Below, one piece after another: positions 16,205-24,356 of a DNA stretch of 64,000 nt. The DNA is from Streptomyces alboflavus (GTDB lineage: Bacteria; Actinomycetota; Actinomycetes; Streptomycetales; Streptomycetaceae), in NCBI RefSeq assembly GCF_000716675.1, contig NZ_JNXT01000007.1, positions 62,001 through 126,000 of the forward strand, in the 5' to 3' direction. The first letter of the stretch is position 1. Each line of letters opens with the position of its first letter. Below the pieces are notes generated by a model. That model saw nothing but the letters and a program-made list of their open reading frames with translations, was not told the origin of the DNA and did not search any database. Made by a program: the position numbers and the translations under genes.

Positions 16205-16542
16205 TTGTCCACAGAAGTTATCCACAGGCGTCTTCTCGATCTGGGGACAAGTCGACAACGAAGTGCGACATCGTCGACATAGCGATCCTCAGCCCTCAGT
16301 TGCGTCCACAGCCCCGCACATCACCCCTCGTCCATTCTTTTCCCTTGACCAACTCTTTGGAGTTAACCATTTCCACTCGAAAGTTGGCCCGGAGGTGGTT
16401 TGGGGCAGGAATCCAGCGACACGGAGGCGGCATTCGGAGCGCCCCGTTCCGGTGTCCACAGATCTTTCGCACAGCCTGTGGATAACTTTCCGGACGTCCC
16501 CATTCCTGTGGACAACCACCTCCCCAAGTCCCGTTTCCCACA
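16205..16542. other. Cluster of DnaA boxes between pheA and serS
   Basis: Streptomyces DnaA prefers TTGTCCACA. Matching or near-matching 9-mers lie at 16205 (TTGTCCACA), 16218 (TTATCCACA), 16452 (GTGTCCACA), 16477 (TGTGGATAA, reverse strand), 16507 (TGTGGACAA, reverse strand) and 16534 (TTTCCCACA, weak). A degenerate copy is near 16302. The 649-base gap (16105-16753) has no convincing gene and is less GC-rich than its surroundings. It is not oriC, which lies by dnaA-dnaN, so a DnaA-titrating or regulatory role is the natural reading. Confidence 0.85.
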
Positions 16543-16741
16543 AGGGGATCGAGTCAAGGCGATGGCAGACATCTGCCCCGTTTCGGGGATTCGTGTCCGG
16601 TTTATTGACCCTCGGAGCGCGCGGCGATCTCCGGCCACCGGCACGACACCCGTACGTCACTCACAAGAATTCCCATTCCGGCAAAACGGTCATATCGCAC
16701 CTGAAGTGAATATCAAGTCGTGGGCCGGAACCGTGCGACGG

Positions 16742-16747
16742 TAGCCT
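16742..16747 (+). promoter_or_regulatory. -10 box for a probable leaderless serS transcript
   Basis: TAGCCT fits TANNNT and is followed by exactly six bases (TGAGGG) before the GTG start at 16754. The purine-rich spacer could look like a ribosome-binding site but is too close to the start codon. Confidence 0.55.
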
Positions 16748-16753
16748 TGAGGG

Positions 16754-18043
16754 GTGATTGACCTTCGCCTGCTCCGTGAGGACCCCGACCGTGTCCGCGC
16801 TTCTCAGCGCGCCCGTGGAGAGGACGTCGGCCTCGTCGACGCCCTGCTCTCCGCCGACGAGCGGCGCCGGTCGTCCGGGCTCAGCTTCGACGAGCTCCGC
16901 TCCGAGCAGAAGGCCCTCGGCAAGCTCATCCCCAAGGCGTCCGGCGACGAGAAGGCCGAGCTCCTGAAGAAGGCCGGCGAGCTCGCCGCCGAGGTGAAGG
17001 CCGCGAACGCCGCGCAGGACGAGGCCGACGAGGAGACCAAGCGCCTCCTCCTCCAGCTGGGCAACCTCGTGCACGTGGACGTGCCGGTGGGCGGCGAGGA
17101 GGACTTCGTCGTCCTGGAGACGCACGGCACGATCCGCGACTTCGCCGCCGAGGGCTTCGAGCCCAAGGACCACCTGGAGCTCGGCGAGGCGCTCGGCGCC
17201 ATCGACGTCGAGCGCGGCGCGAAGGTCTCCGGATCCCGGTTCTACTACCTGACGGGCGTCGGCGCGCTCCTGGAGCTCGCGCTGGTCAACGCGGCCATCG
17301 CGCAGGCCACGGAGGCCGGCTTCACGCCGATGCTGACCCCCGCCCTGGTCCGCCCGCGCGCCATGGAGGGCACCGGCTTCCTCGGCCAGGCCGCCGAGAA
17401 CGTGTACCACCTGGAGAAGGACGACTACTACCTGGTCGGCACCTCCGAGGTCCCGCTCGCGGCGTACCACATGGACGAGATCATCGACGCCGACAAGCTC
17501 CCCCTGCGGTACGCCGGGTTCTCGCCCTGCTTCCGCCGCGAGGCCGGGACGTACGGCAAGGACACCCGCGGCATCTTCCGGGTGCACCAGTTCGACAAGG
17601 TCGAGATGTTCTCGTACGTCGCGCCGGAGGACGCCGAGGCCGAGCACCAGCGGCTCCTGGACTGGGAGAAGCAGTGGCTGACCGGCCTCGAACTGCCCTT
17701 CCAGGTGATCGACGTCGCCTCCGCCGACCTGGGCGCGTCGGCCTCGCGCAAGTTCGACTGCGAGGCGTGGATCCCCACCCAGGGGAAGTACCGCGAGCTG
17801 ACGTCCGCGTCGAACTGCGACAGCTTCCAGGCCCGCCGCCTCTCCGTGCGCATGCGCGAGGAGCGCGACGGCAAGAAGGCGGTCCAGCCGCTCTCGACGC
17901 TGAACGGCACGCTGTGCGCGGTGCCCCGCACGATCGTGGCGCTCCTGGAGAACCACCAGCTGCCCGACGGCTCCGTGCGCGTCCCCGAGGTCCTGCGGCC
18001 GTATCTGGGGGGCCGGGAGATCCTGGAGCCCCTGGCCAAGTGA
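16754..18043 (+). CDS. serS: Seryl-tRNA synthetase
   Basis: 429 residues, normal length. It charges tRNA-Ser in the cytoplasm. The N-terminal coiled-coil arm runs over residues ~30-100 ([25 protein letters not shown] and on). Class II motif 2 is [21 protein letters not shown] near residue 255, and motif 3 is [18 protein letters not shown] near residue 385. TSEVPLA and the [10 protein letters not shown] serine-binding region are also present. The start is a GTG, with [15 protein letters not shown] as the expected beginning. Its stop codon overlaps the start of the downstream HAD phosphatase by four bases. Confidence 0.98.
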   Translation: MIDLRLLREDPDRVRASQRARGEDVGLVDALLSADERRRSSGLSFDELRSEQKALGKLIPKASGDEKAELLKKAGELAAEVKAANAAQDEADEETKRLLLQLGNLVHVDVPVGGEEDFVVLETHGTIRDFAAEGFEPKDHLELGEALGAIDVERGAKVSGSRFYYLTGVGALLELALVNAAIAQATEAGFTPMLTPALVRPRAMEGTGFLGQAAENVYHLEKDDYYLVGTSEVPLAAYHMDEIIDADKLPLRYAGFSPCFRREAGTYGKDTRGIFRVHQFDKVEMFSYVAPEDAEAEHQRLLDWEKQWLTGLELPFQVIDVASADLGASASRKFDCEAWIPTQGKYRELTSASNCDSFQARRLSVRMREERDGKKAVQPLSTLNGTLCAVPRTIVALLENHQLPDGSVRVPEVLRPYLGGREILEPLAK

Positions 18044-18870
18044 GCACCGCGCCCACGGGCGGCTCCGGCCCGTCCTTTCCGTACCCGCTCGTCGCGACCG
18101 ACCTCGACGGGACGCTCCTGTCCCCCGACGACACGGTCTCGACGCGCACCCGGGACGCGCTCACCGCGGCCACCGCGGCGGGCGCGGCCCACATCATCGT
18201 CACCGGCCGCTCCGTCGCCTGGACCCGGCACGTCCTGGACGACCTCGGCTACGAGGGCATCGCCGTGTGCGGCCAGGGCGCGCAGGTCTACCACGCGGGT
18301 GAGCACCGCCTGCTGACCTCCGTGACCCTGGACCGCCAGCTCGCGGGCCTGGCCCTCGCCAAGATCGAGGCGGAGGTCGGCCCGCTGGCGCTCGCCGCGA
18401 GCCGCGACGGCCTGGACGGCGACGTCCTGGTCGGCCCCGGGTACGTGGTCCAGGAGGGCCCGCTCCCCGCCGTCCCCTTCACCGACGTCGCGGAGCTGTG
18501 GGCGGCACCGCTCACCAAGATGTACATCCAGCATCCCGGGCTGAGCGACGACGACCTCGCGGCCGCGGCGCAGCAGGCCGCGGGCGACCTGGTCGGCGTC
18601 ACGATGGCGGGCGCGGGCATAGTGGAGCTCCTGCCGCTCGGCCTGACGAAGGCGACGGGCCTGTCCCTCGCGGCCCGGCGCCTCGGCGTGAAGGCCGCGG
18701 ACACGATCGCCTTCGGCGACATGCCCAACGACATCCCGATGTTCGCCTGGTCCGCGCACGGCGTAGCCATGGCCAACGCCCACGAGGACCTCAAGGCAGT
18801 GGCCGACGAGGTCACGTCCTCCAACGAGGAGGACGGCATCGCGGCGGTACTGGAGCGGTTGCTGCCGTAG
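18040..18870 (+). CDS. HAD-superfamily phosphatase, Cof-like (class IIB)
   Basis: 276 residues from the GTG at 18040, which overlaps the serS stop. HAD motif I is [13 protein letters not shown] (nucleophile Asp ~residue 17), motif II is IVTGRS, motif III includes the lysine in GLTKATGL, and motif IV is [12 protein letters not shown]. The C2B cap fits Cof/YbjI-type sugar-phosphate or FMN/PLP phosphatases. The same family member occurs again at 30216-31136, so the two are paralogues. Coupling to serS is conserved in Streptomyces as I recall, but no functional link to tRNA charging is evident. The substrate is unknown. Confidence 0.9.
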   Translation: MSTAPTGGSGPSFPYPLVATDLDGTLLSPDDTVSTRTRDALTAATAAGAAHIIVTGRSVAWTRHVLDDLGYEGIAVCGQGAQVYHAGEHRLLTSVTLDRQLAGLALAKIEAEVGPLALAASRDGLDGDVLVGPGYVVQEGPLPAVPFTDVAELWAAPLTKMYIQHPGLSDDDLAAAAQQAAGDLVGVTMAGAGIVELLPLGLTKATGLSLAARRLGVKAADTIAFGDMPNDIPMFAWSAHGVAMANAHEDLKAVADEVTSSNEEDGIAAVLERLLP

Positions 18871-18891
18871 CGCGGCTCCCCCCTCTGCACA

Positions 18892-18952
18892 CGCACTGGG
18901 CCGGGCCCAGGGTGCGGGAAACTTCCCGTGACCCAGGACCCGGCCCAGTGCG
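18892..18952. terminator. Large hairpin after the serS-HAD operon
   Basis: CGCACTGGGCCGGG (18892-18905) is exactly repeated in inverse orientation as CCCGGCCCAGTGCG (18939-18952). Inside, CGGGAA and TTCCCG with flanking GGGT/ACCC can extend the structure. It lies 21 bases after the stop. There is no T-tract, as is common for Streptomyces terminators. Confidence 0.8.
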
Positions 18953-19242
18953 ACGTTGGGTGGGCGGCCCGCGCAGCGTGATGTGCGCGCTCGAAGCGGC
19001 CGCCCCGGGCGATCCCCCGTGGCGCGGGCTCGGACGGAGTGCAGTGACTACTCCGGAGCCTGCCGCGGACCGCCCTGCCGGGAGCACGACGACGGGTGGT
19101 TGAACATCGTCGGCTCCTCTCCCAGAAGGTGAGCACCGGGGCGGGGCCCCGACGCGGTGACACCCACTACTCTGCCCACCGCGGCCGGACCCCGCCACTG
19201 ATTTTTCTCGCCGTAGAAGCCGTCCCTCGCGGGGTCTGTGCC
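18953..19242. other. Intergenic region, no gene recognised
   Basis: About 290 bases lie between the hairpin and the stop of the leftward small-protein gene. I see no convincing coding frame, tRNA or known RNA motif. The base composition is somewhat mixed (GATTTTTCTCGCC near 19200). It could hold a small RNA or simply the trailer of two converging genes. Confidence 0.5.
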
Positions 19243-19509
19243 CTACTTCCGGCGCCGCTTCTTGCGCCGCCGACTGAAGAACCATCCGGCGGGCGGCTCG
19301 TCGGAGCGCCAGGGCTGCGGCTCGGGCGCCCGGTCCCGCCACCGGGCGGACAGCATCCGGGCCCGCGCCGACGGCTCGGCGGCCTCCGCGGACCGTATGA
19401 AGTCGTCGTCGAGGACGACGTCGTCCCAGGGCTCGCCCCCGGCGCTCCCGGGCTCACCGGCCCCGCCGGTCTCCCCGGCCCCTTCGTCCCGTCCCTTGTC
19501 CGATGCCAT
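19243..19509 (-). CDS. Small conserved hydrophilic protein, function unknown
   Basis: 88 residues starting MASDKGRDEG, with GGGAGGTGCCGCG before the ATG at 19509. A Gly/Glu/Ala-rich N-terminus is followed by an acidic patch (PWDDVVLDDDFIRSAEAAE), SARARMLSARWR, PQPWRSDEPPAGWFF and a strongly basic end (SRRRKKRRRK). I remember similar short proteins in other Streptomyces but no function. It is cytoplasmic by composition, with no signal or membrane helix. The basic tail could bind nucleic acid or an acidic partner. It lies downstream of, and in the same direction as, the four-gene ABC exporter cluster, after a 90-base gap. Confidence 0.75.
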   Translation of the reverse strand: MASDKGRDEGAGETGGAGEPGSAGGEPWDDVVLDDDFIRSAEAAEPSARARMLSARWRDRAPEPQPWRSDEPPAGWFFSRRRKKRRRK

Positions 19510-19599
19510 CGCGGCACCTCCCGGCCACAGCTGAAGCATCCCCCTCCCACCAGTGTCCGGGTGGGAGGGTGAAGACGCCGTCAAGACTTCAAGCACCTG

Positions 19600-20322
19600 C
19601 TACTCGTCGCCGGCCAGCGTCAGCGTCCGCAGCTTCTGCCCGGCGTACCACGTGGCCCCGGCCGTGACCACGATCAGCAGGATCACCGCGGCGGGAAGAC
19701 CCACGTCGGAGGTGACCAGGTCACCGCCGTCCGCGGCCTTGTGGGCGACGGCGAGGGACCACTGCTGGACGCTGAGCGTGCGCGCCCCGGAGACCAGGGA
19801 GCCGAACAGCGCCTCCCACACGAGGGCGTACACGAGGCCGAAGACCACCGCGTGCCGGGTGACCGTGCCGAGCAGCAGGAAGATCGCCGCGTACGCGATG
19901 GAGGAGACGAGGGCGGCGATGGTGTAGGCGACGGCGATCTGCTGGCCGTTGCCGTTGAGGATCATGCCCGCGATGAACGTCGGGAGCGCCGAGAACGCCA
20001 TGGTGACGGCGATGGCGACGGTGAGCTTGGTGACGATGATCGTGGGCCGTTTGACCGGCTTGGACAGCAGGTAGAGCACGGAGCCGTCGTCGATCTCGGG
20101 GCCGATCGCGCCGGTGCCCGCGATGACGCCGATGATCGGCACCATCGTGGCGAGCGCGAACCCGCCGAGCAGGTCGGACGCGACCTGGTCGTCGGCGCCA
20201 CTGAGGGCGCGTACCGCCACGGAGATGACGATGAGCAGCAGCGGCAGGGCGAAGAGGATGAGGGCCCGGCGGCGGCCGAGGAGGGCCCGGTAGGTGAGCC
20301 GGGCGACAGTCGGGTCGTACAC
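19600..20322 (-). CDS. ABC transporter permease (ABC-2 type)
   Basis: 240 residues with about six membrane helices: ~18-38, ~48-70, ~95-118, ~125-150, ~155-175 and ~210-230. The N-terminus VYDPTVARLTYRALLGRRRA and the segment DDGSVLYLLSKPVKR are typical of ABC-2 permeases with a coupling helix. The GTG at 20322 is preceded by GAAGGGAG. It lies 11 bases after the ATPase gene and completes the first ATPase/permease pair. The substrate is unknown; this type usually exports lipids, peptides or antibiotics. The long open frame continuing upstream on this strand belongs to another reading frame and is not coding. Confidence 0.88.
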   Translation of the reverse strand: MYDPTVARLTYRALLGRRRALILFALPLLLIVISVAVRALSGADDQVASDLLGGFALATMVPIIGVIAGTGAIGPEIDDGSVLYLLSKPVKRPTIIVTKLTVAIAVTMAFSALPTFIAGMILNGNGQQIAVAYTIAALVSSIAYAAIFLLLGTVTRHAVVFGLVYALVWEALFGSLVSGARTLSVQQWSLAVAHKAADGGDLVTSDVGLPAAVILLIVVTAGATWYAGQKLRTLTLAGDE

Positions 20323-20333
20323 GGTGACTCCCT

Positions 20334-21245
20334 TCAGGCCGCGACGAGGTAGGAGAAGACCGACTCGAGCGACTCGTCCGAGGGCGAGACGGTCAGGAGC
20401 CGGATGTCGTGTTCGCGGGCGATGCGTGGCAACAGGGTGGTGAAGCGCCCGAAGTCGACGGCCTGGATGCGCAGCGCGCCCTCGTCGAGGTCGACTTCGA
20501 TGCCCGCGGTGGACGGGTCGGCGATCAGAGCGGCGGCGAGCGTGCGGTCGTCGCTCGAGCGCACCAGGTAGCGGTGCGGCCGGTCCGTCATCAGGCGGCG
20601 GATCTTGCGGAAGTCGCCGCTGGCCGCGTGGCGTCCGGCGACGATCACCTCGATGTGCGAGGCGAGCTGTTCGACCTCTTCGAGGATGTGCGAGGAGAAC
20701 AGGACGGTGCGGCCGTCGTCGCCCATCGTGCGCAGCAGCTCCATGAGTTGCATGCGCTGGCGCGGGTCCATGCCGTTGAAGGGCTCGTCGAGCAGCAGCA
20801 CGGACGGCTCGTGGACGAGCGCGGAGGCCATCTTCACGCGCTGCCGCATGCCCTTGGAGTACGTGGAGATCTTGCGGTCCTGCGCGTACTCCATCTCGAC
20901 CGTGGCGAGGGCGCGCTGGGCGGCCTTCTTGCCGAGGCCGTGCAACTCGGCGTTGGCGACGACGAATTCGCGGCCGGTGAGGAAGTCGTACATCCCCTCG
21001 CGCTCGGGGACGATCCCCAGGTGCTTGTAGATGGTCTCGTTGCGCCAGGTGGGGTGGCCGTCGAGGGTGACGCTGCCCGTGGAGGGGGCGAGGAAACCGC
21101 CCATCATGCTGATGAGGGTGGACTTCCCGGCGCCGTTGGGGCCGAGGAGGCCGGTGACTCCGGGGCTGATGGTCATCGTGATGTCGTTGACGGCCACGAC
21201 GTTGCCGAACCAGCGGGACACGTGGTCGATGGTGAGGGACGTCAT
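20334..21245 (-). CDS. ABC transporter ATP-binding protein
   Basis: 303 residues. Walker A is GPNGAGKST (~residue 35), the Q-loop is near residue 75, the signature is STYSKGMRQRVK (~133), Walker B is VLLLDEPFNGMDP (~155) and the switch histidine is in LFSSHILEEVEQ (~190). The C-terminal ~80 residues form the extra domain usual in exporter ATPases of the CcmA/DrrA group. It is placed between two permease genes, three bases after the stop of the upstream permease. It probably powers the permease at 19600-20322, or both permeases could form a heteromeric channel. Confidence 0.92.
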   Translation of the reverse strand: MTSLTIDHVSRWFGNVVAVNDITMTISPGVTGLLGPNGAGKSTLISMMGGFLAPSTGSVTLDGHPTWRNETIYKHLGIVPEREGMYDFLTGREFVVANAELHGLGKKAAQRALATVEMEYAQDRKISTYSKGMRQRVKMASALVHEPSVLLLDEPFNGMDPRQRMQLMELLRTMGDDGRTVLFSSHILEEVEQLASHIEVIVAGRHAASGDFRKIRRLMTDRPHRYLVRSSDDRTLAAALIADPSTAGIEVDLDEGALRIQAVDFGRFTTLLPRIAREHDIRLLTVSPSDESLESVFSYLVAA

Positions 21246-21248
21246 GGC

Positions 21249-22130
21249 TCAGAGCCCGGCCTTTCGGTAGCGGCGCAGCAGGCCGGCGTAGCTTCCGGCG
21301 ATGAGGGCGAGGACGACGAGGACGTACACGAGGCCCGTGCCGGTCGAGGGGCCCTGCTCTCCGGGGAAGGCGGATGTGGCGCCGAGGAAGGCGGTCTGTA
21401 CGCCGTCGATGAGGGTGATCGGTGAGAACAGGCCGAGCCAGCTGATGGCTTCGGAGCTGCCCTGTTCGTGGGCGATGGCCTGGACGGTGGAGACCGCTCC
21501 GTAGGAGATGGTCAGGACGGCGATGACGGCGGCGATGCCGAAGCCGCGGCGGGGGGTGACCGCCGAGATGACCAGGGCGATTCCGGAAAACAGCACGGAG
21601 AGCAGTGCTACGGAGACGAGCCCCTGGGCGAAGCCCTTCGTCTGGTCGGCGAAGTCGAGCTTGGCGAGGAGTGCGCCTACGTAGAGCACGATCAGCGGGA
21701 AGGCCGTGAGGATGAACAGGGCGCTCGCGAGTGCCGCGAACTTGGCGCGTACGTAGTCGACGCGTTCGATGGGGCGCGAGAAGTACAGGGGCACGGTCTT
21801 GAACCGCAGGTCCCTGGAGACGGTCTGTGGCGCCTGTGCGGCCAGGTAGAGGCCGATGACGGCCTGGAGCAGGACCGCGTAGCGCGTGTAGTCGACGGGG
21901 AGGTCGTTGGCCTTGGTGGCGACGGCGACCGCGACCATGATCAGCGCGGGGGCGCACATGACCCCGAAGAGGATCATCGGCAGGACCTTGGACTTGGCGG
22001 AGCGGCCGAGGCCGTAGGCGCCGCGCAGGCTCTGCGAGAACAACGAGCGGGCGGCGTACGCGCGGCCGAGGCGCTGGCCTTCGTAGTGCCGGTAGCCGAT
22101 GTTGTGGATCTGGGTGGAGTCAGCGGGCAT
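21249..22130 (-). CDS. ABC transporter permease
   Basis: 293 residues from MPADSTQIHNIGYRHYEG. Six or more membrane segments are visible, e.g. PMILFGVMCAPALIMVAVAV (~51-70), AVLLQAVIGLYLAAQ (~85-99), FILTAFPLIVLYVGALL (~139-155), LVSVALLSVLFSGIALVIS (~171-189), AAVIAVLTISYGAV (~200-213) and VYVLVVLALIAGSYAGLL (~268-285). The N-terminal motif H.IGYRHYEGxRLGR is one I associate with a conserved actinobacterial permease group. It overlaps the upstream ATPase stop by 11 bases, so the pair is translationally coupled. The substrate is not known. Confidence 0.87.
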   Translation of the reverse strand: MPADSTQIHNIGYRHYEGQRLGRAYAARSLFSQSLRGAYGLGRSAKSKVLPMILFGVMCAPALIMVAVAVATKANDLPVDYTRYAVLLQAVIGLYLAAQAPQTVSRDLRFKTVPLYFSRPIERVDYVRAKFAALASALFILTAFPLIVLYVGALLAKLDFADQTKGFAQGLVSVALLSVLFSGIALVISAVTPRRGFGIAAVIAVLTISYGAVSTVQAIAHEQGSSEAISWLGLFSPITLIDGVQTAFLGATSAFPGEQGPSTGTGLVYVLVVLALIAGSYAGLLRRYRKAGL

Positions 22131-23175
22131 CGCGGCCGCCTCCCGTCTGCGTCTGCTCGGCGGCGGCTGCGGTGGCCGCCCAGGCGGCGGCGCGCTCGGT
22201 GAGCTGCTCGCTCTCGTCGGGCTTGCCGGACGATCCCGACTCGTCGGTGCGGAAGACCTCCGCGATGTGGTGCCTGCGCTGTTCCATGCGGACCAGGCCG
22301 AGGCCGAGGTCGGCCACCACGTCCCGGACGAGGTCGTAGGTGTCCTCGTCTGCCGCCTCCAGGAGCACGGTGTGCCCGGCGCCGGGGAGGCCGCCGCCGT
22401 CGTCCTGGGTGGCGACACCGCGGTCCTTGAGGGCCTCGCGCAGGGCGGCGGTGCCGTCCGGGTGCTCGTCACTGTCGGTGACCTCGACGGCGAGGGTCGC
22501 CGTGGTCTGGGTGAAGTCCGTGGTGGAGCTGGAGCGCAGGAGCTTGCCGCCGTCGATGACGACGACGTGGTCGCAGGTGCGCTCCAGTTCGCCCAGGAGG
22601 TGCGAGGTGACGAGGACCGAGATGCCGAAGTCGGTGTGGACGCGGCGGATCAGACCGAGCATCTCGTCGCGACCGACCGGGTCGAGGCCGTTGGTCGGTT
22701 CGTCGAGGAAGACCAGCTGGGGGTCGTGGACGAGGGCCTGCGCGAGCTTCACGCGCTGCTTCATGCCGGTCGAGTAGCCGCCGATGGGGCGGTAGCGCTC
22801 TTCGTAGAGCCCGACGTGGCGCAGGGTGTCCGCGGTGCGCTCGCGCGCGGCGGCCGGCGGCAGGCCCGACATGCGCGCCATGTGGACGACGAACTCGGTG
22901 GCCGAGACGTCGGGCGGCAGGCAGTCGTGCTCGGGCATGTAGCCGACGCGCTCGCGAATCCGGCCGCCTTCGGTGGCGACGTCGAGGCCGAGCACGGCGG
23001 CGCGGCCCTCCGTGGCGGGGGACAGACCCAGCAGGATCTTGATCAATGTGGACTTGCCGGCTCCGTTGGCTCCGACGAGTCCGGTCACACCGGGTCCGAT
23101 GTCCAAGGAGAGCCGGTCAAGTGCGGTCACCCGGGGGAACCGCATGCTCAGGCTTTCGGTCGCGATCACAGTCAC
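22120..23175 (-). CDS. ABC transporter ATP-binding protein
   Basis: 351 residues from the GTG at 23175. Walker A is GANGAGKST (~residue 37), the signature GGYSTGMKQRVK (~134), Walker B LVFLDEPTNGLDP (~156) and the switch region LVTSHLLGELE (~190). The C-terminal extension ends in an Ala/Glu/Gln-rich tail. An alternative GTG start lies two codons later. A -10 box (TACGTT) six bases upstream of 23175 suggests a leaderless mRNA for the whole leftward cluster of two ATPases and two permeases. Gene order ATPase-permease-ATPase-permease suggests two exporters or one heterotetrameric exporter. Confidence 0.9.
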   Translation of the reverse strand: MTVIATESLSMRFPRVTALDRLSLDIGPGVTGLVGANGAGKSTLIKILLGLSPATEGRAAVLGLDVATEGGRIRERVGYMPEHDCLPPDVSATEFVVHMARMSGLPPAAARERTADTLRHVGLYEERYRPIGGYSTGMKQRVKLAQALVHDPQLVFLDEPTNGLDPVGRDEMLGLIRRVHTDFGISVLVTSHLLGELERTCDHVVVIDGGKLLRSSSTTDFTQTTATLAVEVTDSDEHPDGTAALREALKDRGVATQDDGGGLPGAGHTVLLEAADEDTYDLVRDVVADLGLGLVRMEQRRHHIAEVFRTDESGSSGKPDESEQLTERAAAWAATAAAAEQTQTGGGRDAR

Positions 23176-23181
23176 GGTTCG

Positions 23182-23187
23182 AACGTA
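23182..23187 (-). promoter_or_regulatory. -10 box for the ABC cluster, probable leaderless start
   Basis: On the minus strand TACGTT fits TANNNT and is followed by exactly six bases (CGAACC) before the GTG at 23175. Confidence 0.55.
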
Positions 23188-23248
23188 GTGGCGCGGACCA
23201 CACCGAGGCGTCAGCCCTGAGGCTCGATCGACCGTCACTCTCGAGTAT

Positions 23249-23286
23249 TACGGGCCCGTAGGGGTCGTCCGTAAGTCGCCCCCTAC
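23249..23286. other. Palindrome and hairpin in the divergent ABC/M24 region
   Basis: TACGGGCCCGTA (23249-23260) is a perfect 12-base palindrome. GTAGGGG (23258-23264) pairs with CCCCTAC (23280-23286) to form an overlapping hairpin. It lies between the divergent ABC and M24-peptidase operons, so it could be an operator for either, or a transcription barrier. Confidence 0.5.
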
Positions 23287-23468
23287 AGGTTCCCCCGGGT
23301 GCCGCCTCCGGGAACTTCCGGACCTGTCCCGCGGGGTTGGGCAGAACTATTGACGCAGCCGTCAGCCATTGTCACATTCATCAGTGTCAAGTTACGAGCG
23401 CGTACGGAGACGACGGAGCGCGGGCGCGAGCGGCACGGCGCCCGCGGACACGACGGACGGACGGTGGC

Positions 23469-24356
23469 ATGACCTCAGCCATGACCTCGGCGGTGGGCTC
23501 GACCGCGAGCGCGGCAGTGAAGGGTGAACTCCCCGCGGAGCTGCGGGGGTTCCGTCAGGTGCAGGCCCTCGCGTACGCGTGCGCGGAGGCCGTCGCCGCC
23601 CAGCTGAAGCCGGGGGTGACGGAGCGCGAGGCGGCGCGGATGCAGCGGGACTGGCTGCGCGAGCGGGGGGTGCGGGACTGGTTCCACCTGCCGTTCGCCT
23701 GGTTCGGCGACCGCACGGCGTTCACGAACTTCCGGATACCCCTGCAGTTCTTCCCGACCAACCGCAGGCTGGAGCCGGGGATGCCCTTCATCCTCGACAT
23801 GGCCCCGGTGTTCCAGGGCTGCACGGCCGACATCGGGTACTCCGGCTGTCTGGGCCTCAACCCCGTGCACGACAAGCTGCTCGCGGACCTGGAGGCGCAC
23901 CGCGAGCTGATCCTGCGCGAGGTCCGCGAGCGCCGCCCGCTGCGCGAGATCTACGAGAACGTGGACCGGCTCATGGTCCGCCAGGGGTACGCCAACCGCC
24001 ATCGCGCGTATCCCTTCGGCGTCATCGCGCACAAGGTCGACCGGGTCAAGGAGCGCCGCTTCTCCCCGCATGTCTTCGGGTTCGGCACGCAGTCCCTGAA
24101 GGGCCTCGCGAGCGACGCGCTGCACGGCCACCGGGACGGCTGGTCCCCCCTGTGGTCGCCGTACAAGTTCTCCGACCACCCGCCGCAGCCGGGCCTGTGG
24201 GCGGTCGAGCCGCATCTGGGATTCCGCGGCACGGGCGCGAAGTTCGAGGAGATCCTGGTCGTCACCGACTCCAAGGACCCCGAGCAGAGCGCCTTCTGGC
24301 TGGACGACGATCTGCCGCACGTGCGGCGCTGGGCCGAGGAAAGGGCTGCCGCATGA
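23469..24356 (+). CDS. M24-family metallopeptidase (Xaa-Pro peptidase-like)
   Basis: 295 residues with the creatinase/methionine-aminopeptidase ('pita-bread') fold. Metal ligands expected for the family are visible: Asp ~110 and Asp ~121 in ILDMAPVFQGCTADIG, His ~188 in FGVIAHKVD and glutamates in AVEPHLGF and AKFEEILVVTD. There is no separate N-terminal creatinase domain. The ATG at 23469 was chosen among close alternatives, with a second Met four codons on. It overlaps the next gene by four bases. It may be a dipeptidase or a hydrolase recruited to a lipid-type pathway; the operon context does not decide. Confidence 0.87.
   Translation: MTSAMTSAVGSTASAAVKGELPAELRGFRQVQALAYACAEAVAAQLKPGVTEREAARMQRDWLRERGVRDWFHLPFAWFGDRTAFTNFRIPLQFFPTNRRLEPGMPFILDMAPVFQGCTADIGYSGCLGLNPVHDKLLADLEAHRELILREVRERRPLREIYENVDRLMVRQGYANRHRAYPFGVIAHKVDRVKERRFSPHVFGFGTQSLKGLASDALHGHRDGWSPLWSPYKFSDHPPQPGLWAVEPHLGFRGTGAKFEEILVVTDSKDPEQSAFWLDDDLPHVRRWAEERAAA

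Noticed and set aside
16105..16753. oriC
   Set aside because: DnaA boxes are present, but there are far fewer than the roughly nineteen in Streptomyces oriC, and dnaA and dnaN are not adjacent.
16105..16753. T-box or other aminoacyl-tRNA-synthetase leader for serS
   Set aside because: No T-box sequence was seen, and the promoter appears to give a leaderless transcript.
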